Origin: Serpula lacrymans var. lacrymans S7.9
Lineage: Eukaryota > Basidiomycota > Agaricomycetes > Boletales > Serpulaceae
DNA length: 64,000 nt
Assembly: GCF_000218685.1 (NCBI RefSeq)
Contig: NW_006763290.1
Coordinates: forward strand, 2,871,365 to 2,935,364
Direction: 5' to 3'
Each line of letters starts with the position of its first letter. Position 1 is the stretch's first letter. The notes under the pieces are model-generated. The model saw nothing but the letters and a program-made list of their open reading frames with translations, made no database searches and was not told the DNA's origin. Position numbers and translations under genes: made by a program. Shown here piece after piece: positions 10,501-20,359 of the stretch.

Positions 10501-12172
10501 TCATGAAGAAACATCTGATACAGAGGAGACATTCTTTGCTTGAATAGCAAGTACTGGTCCATCTAACACAGACCTTCCAAGGACACTAAAGGAAGCCTTA
10601 TCACGTCCGGATGGAGAATTATGGAAGTCTGCCTTGGAGGAGGAACTCCTAAGTCTCAATACTAATGCAGTATATGACACTGTTCCACTTCCGAAGGGAG
10701 TAAAACCCATCACATCAAAACCTGTGTTCCGGATCAAGTTTGATCAAAACGGAAACATTGAGAGATACAAACTCCGGATTATTGCACGAGGTTTTACTCA
10801 AAGGGAGGGGATTGATTACCAGGAGGTTTTTGCTCCGGTTGCAAACTTAGAGTCAATCCAAATTATTCTAGCCCTGGCAGCAAAGTACAACCTAGAACTT
10901 GATCAAATGGATGTATTCACAGCTTATCTCAATGGAGAACTTGAAGAAGAACTGTACATGCTTCCTCCAGGGGGTGTTCTTATCCAACCTGGATACTGCT
11001 GGAGATTGAAGAAATCCATCTACGGGTTAAAACAAGCTGGTTGTACATGGAACAAAACTTTTGATTGCAAGTTCCAGGAACTCGGTTTCACAAGACTAAA
11101 TGCAGAAACATGTCTCTATGTATCCCGCGACAACAAACAAATATGCTTTGTTGTTGTCTACGTAGATGACCTCCTCCTAGGAGCTTCATCCTGGAAATTC
11201 ATGGATATCACAAAAGCCAAACTCGAATCCATATTCAAAATGCGGGACCTTGGAGAAGCAAAATACATCCTCGGAATAGAAATCCAACGTGATCGTTCAA
11301 ACAAGACAATATCCCTATTGCAACGCCAATACATCGACACAGTCCTGGAGCGTACTGGAATGAAGAACTGCAAACCAGTATGGACACCAATGGCCCATGG
11401 ATCAAAACTCCTTGCAAATGCTCCAGGGGAAGATATTGTGCAACACGAGATGCATATTGAAGGGTGTCAAGTGTCATACCTCTCAATTGTAGGCTCCCTC
11501 ATGTATGCCATGCTCGGAACCCGCCCAGACATTGCCTACATTGTTGGAATACTAAGCAGGCATAGCTCAGCTCCAAGGAGCCATCACTGGGAAGCTGCAA
11601 AATGTGTCCTCCGATATCTGAAAGCAACCAGGGACATGGAACTATGATATGATGGCACGGATGTCTCCATGGACATGGATTTCTATGGATATTCAGATGC
11701 AGATTGGTCTGGAGACCCAGACACGTCTCAATCAACATCAGGGTTTGTCTTTATCACCATCCAAGGAGCAATCTCCTGGACAAGCAAAAGGCAAAGCATG
11801 ATAGCTTTATCCTCCACGGAGTCAGAGTACATTGGATTGAGCAATGCTGGACAACACCTTGCATGGCTTCGGACATTTTTTGAAGAAATTAGACATGCTT
11901 AAAATGGACCTACAACATTGCACTGTGACAATCAAGCAGCTATCATTCTTACACGAGATCCACAGTTCCGTGCTCGCACAAAACATATTCAACGGAAATA
12001 TCATTTTATCCAAGATGACTTAGTATCAAAGGGAGAGGCAGTAATCAGATACGTTCCTACAGGAGATATGGTTGCAGACATTCTCACTAAACCCCTCACT
12101 CATGAAAAACACTGGAAATTCTCTAAAGCTATGGGACTACGGTTGCACTCGAGTGGGAGTGACAAAACCAGA
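7536..12172 (+). pseudogene. Cop-B gag-pol, degenerate
   Basis: Gag runs from the ATG at 7,536. The protease motif DSGATSHM lies near 8,463. GAG-pre-integrase (LLHRRMGYIGMDH, CEPC) lies near 8,860-8,985, and the integrase core shows HTDVGGP, LRSDGGGEYTG and EQNGIAEHMN. A linker with three 12-residue DVP(R/Q)A repeats covers about 9,910-10,040. RT motifs YLNGELEEELYM and YVDDLLLG lie at 10,920-11,180, and RNase H shows SDADWSG and CDNQAAIIL up to 12,150. The frame is continuous except for one frameshift near 8,660 and stops at 8,334 (TGA), 8,987 (TGA), 9,029 (TGA), 9,185 (TGA), 10,541 (TGA), 11,645 (TGA) and 11,900 (TAA). It can therefore no longer make a polyprotein, although the RT YVDD box is still intact. 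Confidence 0.9.
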
Positions 12173-12439
12173 TAAACCCGGTCTCTGCCGAAGCAGCCAT
12201 TGTTCTCCTAGGAGTCATTATACTGTAGCGAGTAGCACCTCCGACTATAAGTAGTAGGGGGTTTAGTATAGGAATACCTCAGTCGTTTCTATAGCCTCTT
12301 GGGCAGTGGCTGAGGTATGTTACATTACATTTATTAGAGATCACCTTAAATTAACATCCATTGTAGTTTCACATAGGTAAATAATAAAGTTGTTTCTATA
12401 GCCTCTTGGGCAGCAGCTGAGTTTCACTTAGATTTATTA
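12160..12439 (+). repeat. 3' LTR of Cop-B (280 bp)
   Basis: Starts TGACAAAACC directly after the purine-rich GAGTGGGAG and ends ATTTATTA before the TSD. It lacks about 60 bp of palindromic repeat found in the 5' LTR. The 55-nt GT...AG block is present at 12,377-12,431. Confidence 0.9.
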
Positions 12440-12444
12440 AGATG

Positions 12445-13000
12445 TGATGTTTGGCCAGCGTTGCGGCCCATAAATCGGATAAGATGTCCATATTTGCAGT
12501 GGACATATGGCTTCATTTGAATAGCAGTTCAGCAAGCTCAAATTCAATCCTATTGCGGTACGGAGTCCAGTCATCTGGGGATTTTTCAGGTGCTGGGAAT
12601 GGTGGGCTATCAGGTGGGAGAATCACACCATCAGCTGTGCATGGTTGTCCTGTAATGAGTGTCAGGAAGTACAGAAATGAGTGACAAAAATGAGCTTACC
12701 ATTAAGATACAGGTGGTATGTACGATAGAAATGCTCACTCGCATCAGTGAACTCGGCTTCGAGGCCATCTGAGCTTTCATCCACATCCATTGGCAGTGGA
12801 GAGCCGCGTTGGGGAACCTCCACTTCTGGGTGTTCTGGGTCTGAGTGTTGGTCCCCATCCACGGGGAGCGGAGAGCCAGGCTGTGGAGAGAATTGAGAAT
12901 GTGATCGTGATGTGGGAGCCGGAAGAGGTGGGGGCTCAGCAGGGGGACAAGGTTCCTGCCTTCAAGAGGGTGCAGGATGATAATCTGGATGTGCAGTATG
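12445..13000 (-). pseudogene. Plavaka transposase, N-terminal part
   Basis: Minus-strand frame with two copies of a GSPLP(V/M)D phrase, acidic SSDGLEAEF, then FYRTYHLYLNG. An intron of about 50 bp (near 12,657-12,705, GTAAGC...TTACAG) is followed by DDWTPYRNRIEFELAELLFK, an in-frame TGA (12,513-12,515), SHMSTANMDILSDLW and LAKHH at the Cop-B junction. Another TGA lies further upstream, near 12,966. The order matches the N-terminus of agaricomycete Plavaka transposases. No start codon or first exon was resolved, and the two TGA codons argue that the gene was already defective or decayed afterwards. Confidence 0.8.
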
Positions 13001-13352
13001 CATGTGTTAAGTGAGACCGGAACAATTTTGGAGCCATCGTGTACAAGTTGGATATAGGCATGGAAGGCAAAGCGCGTTATAGTCCCGCTGTGTGTATGAG
13101 GTGTGACCTGGACCATTGAGATTGAGAGAACAACGAGGGCAACAACATAAAGCTAACACGTCAACCTGTGTGTGCAGTGTGAGGGCTTTGGACGTTTGCA
13201 GCGAGTTGAGGGCAGTGCTAAGGGTCGACTGTTATTCAGATTCAGTCCCTGGCAGTGTACAAATCTGTTGCCTTTTTTTGCATTATTTTGCATCACTTGC
13301 ACAACCCCCCACTATCCTTCAGACCTCTTGCCTCCTTGACTTTGACAGTAAT

Positions 13353-16022
13353 ATGTCTGAGCCCCAGCGTATGCAGACCCGAGCTAAGAATGCAACCCAG
13401 CGCCCCGGTCTACATCTTCTTGAGGCTCAAGCTGAGCAAAACCCGGTAAAACGGCGCACCAAGGCCGAGAAGGCTGCTGATGACCAGCACGAGAAGGATT
13501 CAAAGGAGGCAAAAGCTGCAGCCATTCAAGACAGCTACAAACACATTGCCGTGCTTCAAGAGCAGATGCAAGTCACACAGCAAAATGCACATGCTGACGC
13601 ACCTAAGTCAAGACGCCCTTGCCCTTGTCCACACCAGGTAAAGCACATCAGTGATGCCTCTGGATCAAAGGCTGCAAATGAAGGAAACACAGCAGCTGAC
13701 AGCATTGTAGTGAAAGGGGTGCAAAAGGGGCACGAGGGCCAGGCAAAGGGCAAGTGTGCTGCTGATGTTGCTCAGCTTGCAAGTGATGAGGAGGAAGAAA
13801 TACCTGCACCTGCAAAGTCGAAGTTAAAGAAGGCCTTGAAGACAGCTGTTCGTGATGCAATTGAGGCTGTTTCTGATGCGGTTGATGGAACTGTGCAGGC
13901 ACATATTTCTCATGGGAATACCGATGCGGTGTAAGTCTCTTCTTTTGTTCTTCCCATCAATGAAAATACACTTCACTGAAATGGCAATTTTCTTCTTCAA
14001 CCTCACTTGTGATGCTACAAGCCCCACGCCTGCTCACCTGAAGTTCCAACTCGCTGGGCGTATCCAAGGATGGGGCGCAGGCATTCCCGCCACTGGAGTC
14101 AAGCCGTTGTCTAAGTATGCAAAGTCCACGAGTTCAGCCTCTTCGTTTGTCCCGCAAACTATGTCTTCAATTGCAACATTGTCGACCGCACCCTCTATAG
14201 TCTCAAGGGGCTCGACTGTCAGTAGCTGCCCTCCCCCACCAACTCCTGTCAATTCTCCTTTTCCTGGTGATGACATTGTCATGTCAGGCACCTCAGGGCC
14301 ATTCAACAACGCAATGGACGACTCTGTCGAGCGTGAAGCAGCTCTTGCTTGCACTAGCAAAGGCAAGGGTGTTCTGGTAGGTTTTTGTTCTTTTTGATTT
14401 GTCATATACTCACTTTTTTTATGACATATTCAGATTGCTGTCAACACCAGTTTACTTGACAATACGGATGGTGTAGACAGCATGGATGTCGCAGATGTTG
14501 GAGACCAAATCGAAAACAACATCACGTCCTCCGAGTCAGACATCGAAGCAGACAGCAATGATATGGATCTTACACCTCCACTCCACCCAGGTACCCACGG
14601 CTCAAGCGCCTGCTTGCTCTGCGGTCAACTTAAAGCGCAAGGCTATGGATCAAGTGGATGGCAACAACGCTGACCTTATGCCTCCTCACTCCACCCAGGT
14701 ACCCATGGCTCAAGCGCCTGCTCGCTCTGCAGTTAAATTACATCGCAAAGTTACGGACCCCCTCAACTCTGAATCCAAAGTGAAAATTATGGAGAACATT
14801 GATGAGTTCAAGGCCGTCATCAAGTCTGAGCCGCTGACGCAACATGTCACTTCCTCAGTACGTTATAGCTAACTAGCACATAAGAATCTACTGACCTCAG
14901 AGTATACAGACAGACATTGCTGTCATGATGAAAGCACCGGCTGCAAAGCGCCTCAAGCTCCACCTGTCCACCATCGCCAATGACGGAAGTAACTCCTCTA
15001 TCGACACAACAGCATCCATGAGTGACGTGAGTGGTTTGTCGGTCAACACAAAAAATGCCATGGTAAATACACAGGTTACCATCCTCCCCCGTTCGCAGTA
15101 TCGCATGAGGCACCTTCCAGAAGGTTGCCAGGCCTTCAGCAAGTGGAGTGGGGAGGTTATTCCGACTGTCATTCTCTGTGTCGGAGATGAAGATGAATTT
15201 TGGAACCTCAACGAGAACACTCTTTGCACAAAGCTGCAGTGAATTTGGGAGGCGGTTTATGGAGGACGCATCACACATGCTGTCACCGTTGACGGCCCTG
15301 TTCTCGCCATAGTGAGTATGAGTCTGATATTATCTATTGCTATTAATTCCAATTATTGTAAGCTCTTCAGTGTTTGTCGGAGTGGCGCAATAGCATGAGC
15401 TCAATTGCACTCGTTGTACTCACAAATTTCATAGCCTCACAGGACGACATCAAGACTGACACCGACCAGCAGGATCTCGTGTTAAGTTTGTTTGCTTCAC
15501 AAATACGGCTTCTTGTATGATCAGATTACTGAAGACGGATCCTACTTCAATCCCTATCAGTTGGACCTCATTGTTCAAGTCCTCGCACACCATATGTGTG
15601 CTGCAGGTGAGGGGTGCGCTCAGCCTTGCCACGGCAGCGGTATATTTATTTTATTCTATCTCTGTGTGATTTACCAATTTTTTTTGCCTTAGATGGAACG
15701 TGCACTACGACTTTTTGCAGACGGTAATATCACTCTAGGTGACATAGATGTGAACGGCAATGGAAAGCCTGCAAAGACCCCCCACAAGCACAACAAGGCA
15801 ACTGGGAAGGAAAGCAGTGCATTGCTTGCATTTTCGGAGGCAAACTGGGGCTCTGCAACAAGAGCTTACATGAGATCTATTAACCGTCACGGTGAAGAGC
15901 TTGTCATGTCGTTTTCAGAGCTCGCACATAACATCGCCTTGAAAAGGCGTGGGGTACCAACCTGGACCACCACAGTTCCAGTTCATGAGGACAACTCTGA
16001 GGACGAGCGCGTGCGGATCTAA
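13353..16022 (+). pseudogene. Plavaka accessory gene (unknown function), probably broken
   Basis: Divergent from the transposase. The ATG at 13,353 begins MSEPQRMQTRAKNATQRPGL; an upstream in-frame extension to 13,116 looks non-coding. The N-terminus is basic and coiled-coil-like (KRRTKAEKAADDQHEKD) and followed by an acidic patch SDEEEEI. Exon 1 ends at 13,930 (GTAAGT). Later exons are about 14,022-14,376, 14,434-14,857 and 14,900-15,310; further blocks at 15,370-15,690 and 15,693-16,022 carry LSEWRNS, FNPYQLDLIVQVLAHHM and a C-terminal FSEANWGSATRAYMRSI. A 2-nt shift in an internal duplication near 14,578 and a TGA at about 15,240 suggest it is non-functional. Similar basic proteins accompany Plavaka transposases in agaricomycetes, as I recall; the role is not known to me. 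Confidence 0.6.
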
Positions 16023-16125
16023 ATGGTGCCATTCAGTTTCCCTTGTTTCTACTGCTGCTAACAAACTCATTTGTTATCTACTAGTAGGTTTTACTCTATG
16101 AATACTGCCTCGTTGCACATGCTCC

Positions 16126-16156
<31 letters not shown>

Positions 16157-16577
16157 ATGTTTGTCTTCGTCCTGCTAGCTTTTGTCAACGCTGTCCTATC
16201 ACCGTTGCCCACTACCACTTTGTTCTCTCGCTCCATCTTACTGTATCAGCTCTATGCCTTATGACCAGTCCCCCGCCTACTTTTTTCATCAATTTGCTGT
16301 CCTTTTCCCCTCATTTTACCTCCTTTTGTGGTCCTTTTCACGCCCCTTTTCACTTGCCATACTTGCCATGACATCTACGTACTTGAAATATAGTTTGTCT
16401 TGATGCTTTCCCTTCAAACAAGTGTGAATTCAAGTGCCAAAAAGTGAAATTAAGGAGAAACAAGGAGGAGAGTCTACTTGTTCTGACTTGCGGCAAGTGT
16501 CTGTGCCCTTGTCGGCGTGCTCCTTGTCGCAAACTTAAACATTCCTTGTTCGGCAATAAAGATGCTGCAAGGGAAAT
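16023..16577. other. Subterminal region of the Plavaka element
   Basis: No gene. It includes a run of 29 C (16,128-16,156), then a T/C-rich stretch, then the right inverted repeat. Confidence 0.6.
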
Positions 16578-16602
16578 TAAGTAATTTGGGAATTTACTGA
16601 TG
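16578..16602 (-). repeat. Right terminal inverted repeat of the Plavaka element
   Basis: Read on the minus strand it starts CATCAGTAAATTCCC; the single mismatch with the left repeat is G versus T at position 11. Confidence 0.85.
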
Positions 16603-16604
16603 TA

Positions 16605-19600
16605 TATCTGTTATCTTGTATTCTCCCTTCATTCCTTTTTTGAAAACTTCAACAGATGATATGGTGCTACCAGCAATCAACATATTGTTGACAGAGACAG
16701 CCACTACGACACTGTTTTGTTTATTATGGTGTACAAATAAGGCGTGATCATGTTGTGACTTGGTGAAGCCAAGATTAGCAAAGGTTGCGGATAGTTTTGC
16801 ATACCACTGTTTGCCAGCTTGTTTTAGTCTGTATAGTCCTTTATTCAACTTGTATACTAGTCCTTTTTGTTCTGGCTTTAGGTAGTTTGATGGCGGGTAC
16901 ATATATATATCCTCGTCAATGCTGGCATTTAGATAGGCACTTTTGATGTCTATTTGATGAAGTAGTTCCCAGTTCTAGGCGGCTGCATGGGCAAGTACAA
17001 GTCAGATTATCGTCAAACGTGATACTGCCGAGTAAGTCTCGTTGTAGTTGACACCATATTGCTGATTATTGCCATTTGCAACTAACCAAACCTTGAATTT
17101 TAGGATCTCGCCCTCAGGACCACATTTTATTCAGGGAACATAGTGACATCTTATGATGTTGGCATTTTGCGGCGCTTTGACGAGAGTCCAGGTGCGCAAA
17201 TTTTCTATTTGCCTTAATTCTTCATTGATAGCCTCTAACCACTCGTCTCTATGTGGTCCTCGTAGCGCTTCAGCCATTGTTGGCGTGTCGCTGTCAAGTT
17301 GTGTGTCCGGATCTGCAGCTAGGAGGCAGGCGCTTGTGTAAGCATTGTTGTCGCTATTTTCTTTGCCTGACTCATCCGGTGGGATCAGTGCGGCTGATGC
17401 CACACTTTGTCCTTTGTGCAGAGCCCTGTAGAAGCCCTGTGGCTTCGGTTCTGCACATCTGGGACATTCGCGAGGCTCAATTGCGGGTTTGAAAGCCTCT
17501 AAAAGGTTGTTTTGAGGGTTCAGAGGGATTTGATAGTGATTTGGGGCTTTGTTAATGATGGGATTAGGGTGGATAACGAGCTGATGAAGTGGATGAGGTT
17601 GTATGGCAGGTGGATCGATCAGATGAGGTTCGAGGTGGTGTTGATAGACATGATCAAGTGGGATCGGTAAGTTTTCGAACACATTGTTCTCGTGCGTGGC
17701 TAATGGGTCCGCTATAGCCTCAGGTTCGTCAGATCAATCGTCGAAGATCGAATAATCGTCAAGGTGACTGACGGGGGCGAGTTGCTCGTCCGGGTTGAAA
17801 GCAATGTCACGTTCTACTGAAACGGTACGTCACTCTGGCCAATAGACCCTGTAAGCTTTGGACTCACTATCAAATCCAACCCATTTGCCAGCTCTTGCAT
17901 GCGGTTCAAGTTTTCCCACACCAATAACCTTAATGTAAGTGGTACATCCAAATTTGTGGATGTCTCCAAGGTCCGGCTTTGATCCATGGACCATCTCATA
18001 GGGCGTTTTGCCGGCTATGTCCTTTGTAGGTGCCCTATTTTTGATCCATACTGCGTGCCTTAATGTTTCTCCCCATAAATTTTTAGGTAGACTTGCGCCT
18101 AGTAGCATTGCTCACGCTGATTCAACGAGTGTGCAGTTTAATCATTTGGATACACCATTCTGCTGAGGTGAGTCATGGCTTGTTAACTCTCTGACTGTCC
18201 CTTGTTTTTGCGTTCTAAAAGATCTGTGCTGGTGTATTCGCCGCCTTGATCAGATCTCAAAATTCTAATTTTAGCTTGGTTCTTTTGAACGTTCAACCAG
18301 GCTTCGAATTTCTTGTACATGGAGATGACCTTGTCCTTTGTCACAAGTAAGCAAAGGTGGGTTTCTCTGGTGTAATCATCAGTAAACATTAACATGTAAC
18401 ATTTTTTTTTGATATCTTAAACTGCAGCTGGGCCCCAAACATCCGAGTGAATTCTTTCACCATAGGTTTTAGCTCGGGTTTGACTGACTTTAGGAAATGG
18501 TGTTCGGGTAGCCTTAGCACATATGCATGGTTCACAGAAGACTGCCTTATTGGACGTGTCAAGGTTTACGCCTTCGGCTGAGCCAGAATTTATGAGATGT
18601 TTTAGGGAGTTATGTAATATATGTCCCATTCAACAATGTAACTTGTTGATTGTGAGAGTTGTTGCGAGGTAGGCCTTTTGGTTCATGGTGCTGTTAGCTG
18701 ACGGTATGTGGTATAGCCCTTTGGTCTCTGGGATACAGGCTATGACACGACAGATAGGACCAGGAGTGCAAATTTTGCAGATGCCTCCTCATATAAGCAA
18801 CAAATAGCCAGCCTTGTCCATTTGACTTGCTGAAATCAGTGTAGAGGCCATGTTTCCTTTTCCATAGGCATACATGGTGTCTCCTTTTGCAGCGTTGATT
18901 GGAACAGGGTCAATGATAGGATAAGATTGGAACTTCGATCGATCGGGGCAGAAATAATCTGTAGCCCCACAGTCTATTATTGCATCCTGGACTTCATGGT
19001 GAGATGCTCTATGGGCTTGGTCTACGCTTTGTGCACTAACTGTAAAGGCATAGATTTTGTTGTCATTTGATGCAGTAGCATTGGTGACTACATTAGCTGC
19101 TATTTGATTTGTAGGTGCTGGTGCAGTTGTTTGCAGCTTTGGCTGAGATTCCTTTTGTTTGCCCTTAGATTTAGGCCATTGTCCTTCTCTGCCTCCACCG
19201 GGGGCATAGCATTGTTCTGTAGTATGACCTGTCTTGGTTGTACAGTTTGGGTTTGTACATTTGTATTTGCAATGCCGTTCAGCCCTCTTTTCTTGGACAG
19301 TAGCTTTAGATATCATGGCTGACTCGTTTCGAGATTGTGCAGATAGAGTGCGATTGTCGGCCTCGTCGGTTACATGGGCTATGATGTCAGTTGATGACAA
19401 CTGATTTCTCAAGATGCGAGCTGTTGTTAGAATGGATGTGATAAGAGGTCGATACATTTCTGGAAGGGATGATAGGATCATTGCAGAGAAGTCCTTTTTG
19501 TCCACTGCCAAACCCATTCCGGCTAATTGTTCTTTAAGCTTGAGCATGTCTCGAATACGTGCTCGAACATTTCCGGATTTGGAGCATCTCAGGTTCTGCA

Positions 19601-20036
19601 AATGTTGTTGGACATCTATTTGCATTATTTCAGTTCATCCATCATGCATATTAGATATGGCTTTCCAGATTTTGGCAGCTGAGCTCTTGTCCGATAGTTG
19701 TATAAGAGTGTCATCATGAATTGTGGCAAATAGTTGTTGAATTACCAGACATTCTTTCATGGTAAATTCGTCGAGTTTCCGCTTGTATTCTTCTATATCC
19801 TCTTTTTTTAGAGTAGTGCCATCGGCCTTGGTTGCAACCCCATTAGAATTCCTTGTGTATTCAAGAATGGTAGGTGCTTTGGCTGTGCCAGACAAGTGCC
19901 TAGATAGGCCTCTTGCTCCGACAGCTACAGCAACTCGAGATTTGTATGTGACCCAATTGGAGCCATCCTTGGCTAATTTGGGCACAGAGAATGTTGTTGC
20001 CGAGGCAGAGTTTTCAAGCAACGTGGCAGGGCTCAT
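16605..20036 (-). pseudogene. Cop-C gag-pol, 5' part (gag to RT)
   Basis: Minus strand. Gag starts MSPATLLENSASATTFSVPK at 20,036 and is interrupted by a TGA at 19,635, then continues in the same frame from 19,625. A CCHC-like C-x(3)-C-x(4)... cluster (HCKYKCTNPNC, GHTTEQC) and the protease motif DCGATDYF follow in 18,789-19,625. GAG-pre-integrase and integrase (FCEPCICAKA, LRSDQGGEYTS, GASLPKNLWGETL) lie in 17,830-18,629. The RT part (17,131-16,605) shows ALRGPHRDEWLEAINEEL, YRLKQAGKQWYAKL and the catalytic box as SVNN instead of VDD. Several TGA/TAA stops separate the blocks. The reading frame is cut at 16,605 by the Plavaka right end. Confidence 0.88.
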
Positions 20037-20040
20037 AACC
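20027..20040 (-). other. Primer-binding site of Cop-C overlapping the gag start codon
   Basis: The minus strand reads GGTTATGAGCCCTG directly after the LTR. The ATG at 20,036-20,034 opens the gag frame. No other in-frame ATG precedes the conserved FSVPKLAKDGSNW block. Confidence 0.8.
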
Positions 20041-20359
20041 TGATAACTGATATATACTCTGTAAGGATAATGTTAAATGCTCAGTCTGTGTGTAAAAGAC
20101 TGTATTGATATCTACCTGTAAGGATAATGTTAAATGCTATTATAGATGTAAGTAAATGTTGTTGTGACTATAATGAAATAACATACCTCAGTCTGTGTGT
20201 AAAAGACTGAGGCTCTAGAATGGAAATCATACGAGTTTTTGGTGTAATCGTGGGAAAATTAAGTATTAGGTAATGCTAGAAAAGCGGACAGGATAGAATG
20301 AAGTCTGCAAACATAGGTAGAAAGAAAGATATAAGAAATGTGAATGTATAATGCTAACA
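20041..20359 (-). repeat. 5' LTR of Cop-C (319 bp)
   Basis: Pairs with 2,912-3,229 and shares the TAAGC target duplication. On the minus strand it has a hairpin CCTCAGTCT...AGACTGAGG, then the donor-like GTATGT (20,186-20,181), and two consecutive GT...AG units of about 71 and 57 nt. Confidence 0.88.

Larger units (their letters stand above)
7125..12439 (+). mobile_element. Cop-B: Ty1/copia element inside the Plavaka transposase gene
   Basis: LTRs at 7,125-7,466 and 12,160-12,439 flank a degenerate gag-pol. The target duplication is AGACG (7,120-7,124) and AGATG (12,440-12,444), one C/T difference at a CpG. Joining the flanks restores the transposase reading ...LAKHH-VSPPFSNH, which fixes the boundaries independently. 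The LTRs have diverged in palindrome copy number, so the insertion is not recent. Confidence 0.92.
4058..16602 (-). mobile_element. Plavaka-type DNA transposon (contains Cop-B)
   Basis: Inverted repeats of 25 bp with one mismatch (4,058-4,082 and 16,578-16,602, beginning CATCAGTAAA) bound the element, with TA on both outer edges. Excision in silico rejoins the Cop-C RT frame as ...KITD-IGEVKW. It carries two genes in divergent orientation: a transposase on the minus strand and an accessory gene on the plus strand. Without the 5.3-kb Cop-B insertion the element is about 7.2 kb. Assignment to Plavaka (a CACTA-related superfamily of basidiomycetes) rests on the transposase protein; the terminal-repeat match to that superfamily was not tested. 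Confidence 0.82.
2912..20359 (-). mobile_element. Cop-C: Ty1/copia element carrying nested insertions
   Basis: Two LTRs of about 318 bp (2,912-3,229 and 20,041-20,359) are flanked by the identical TSD TAAGC (2,907-2,911 and 20,360-20,364). The minus-strand order is 5' LTR, PBS, gag, protease, integrase, RT (interrupted by the Plavaka transposon at 4,058-16,602), RT C-terminus, RNase H, polypurine tract and 3' LTR. Removing the insertion restores an element of about 4.9 kb. Many in-frame TGA codons show it is dead. Confidence 0.9.
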
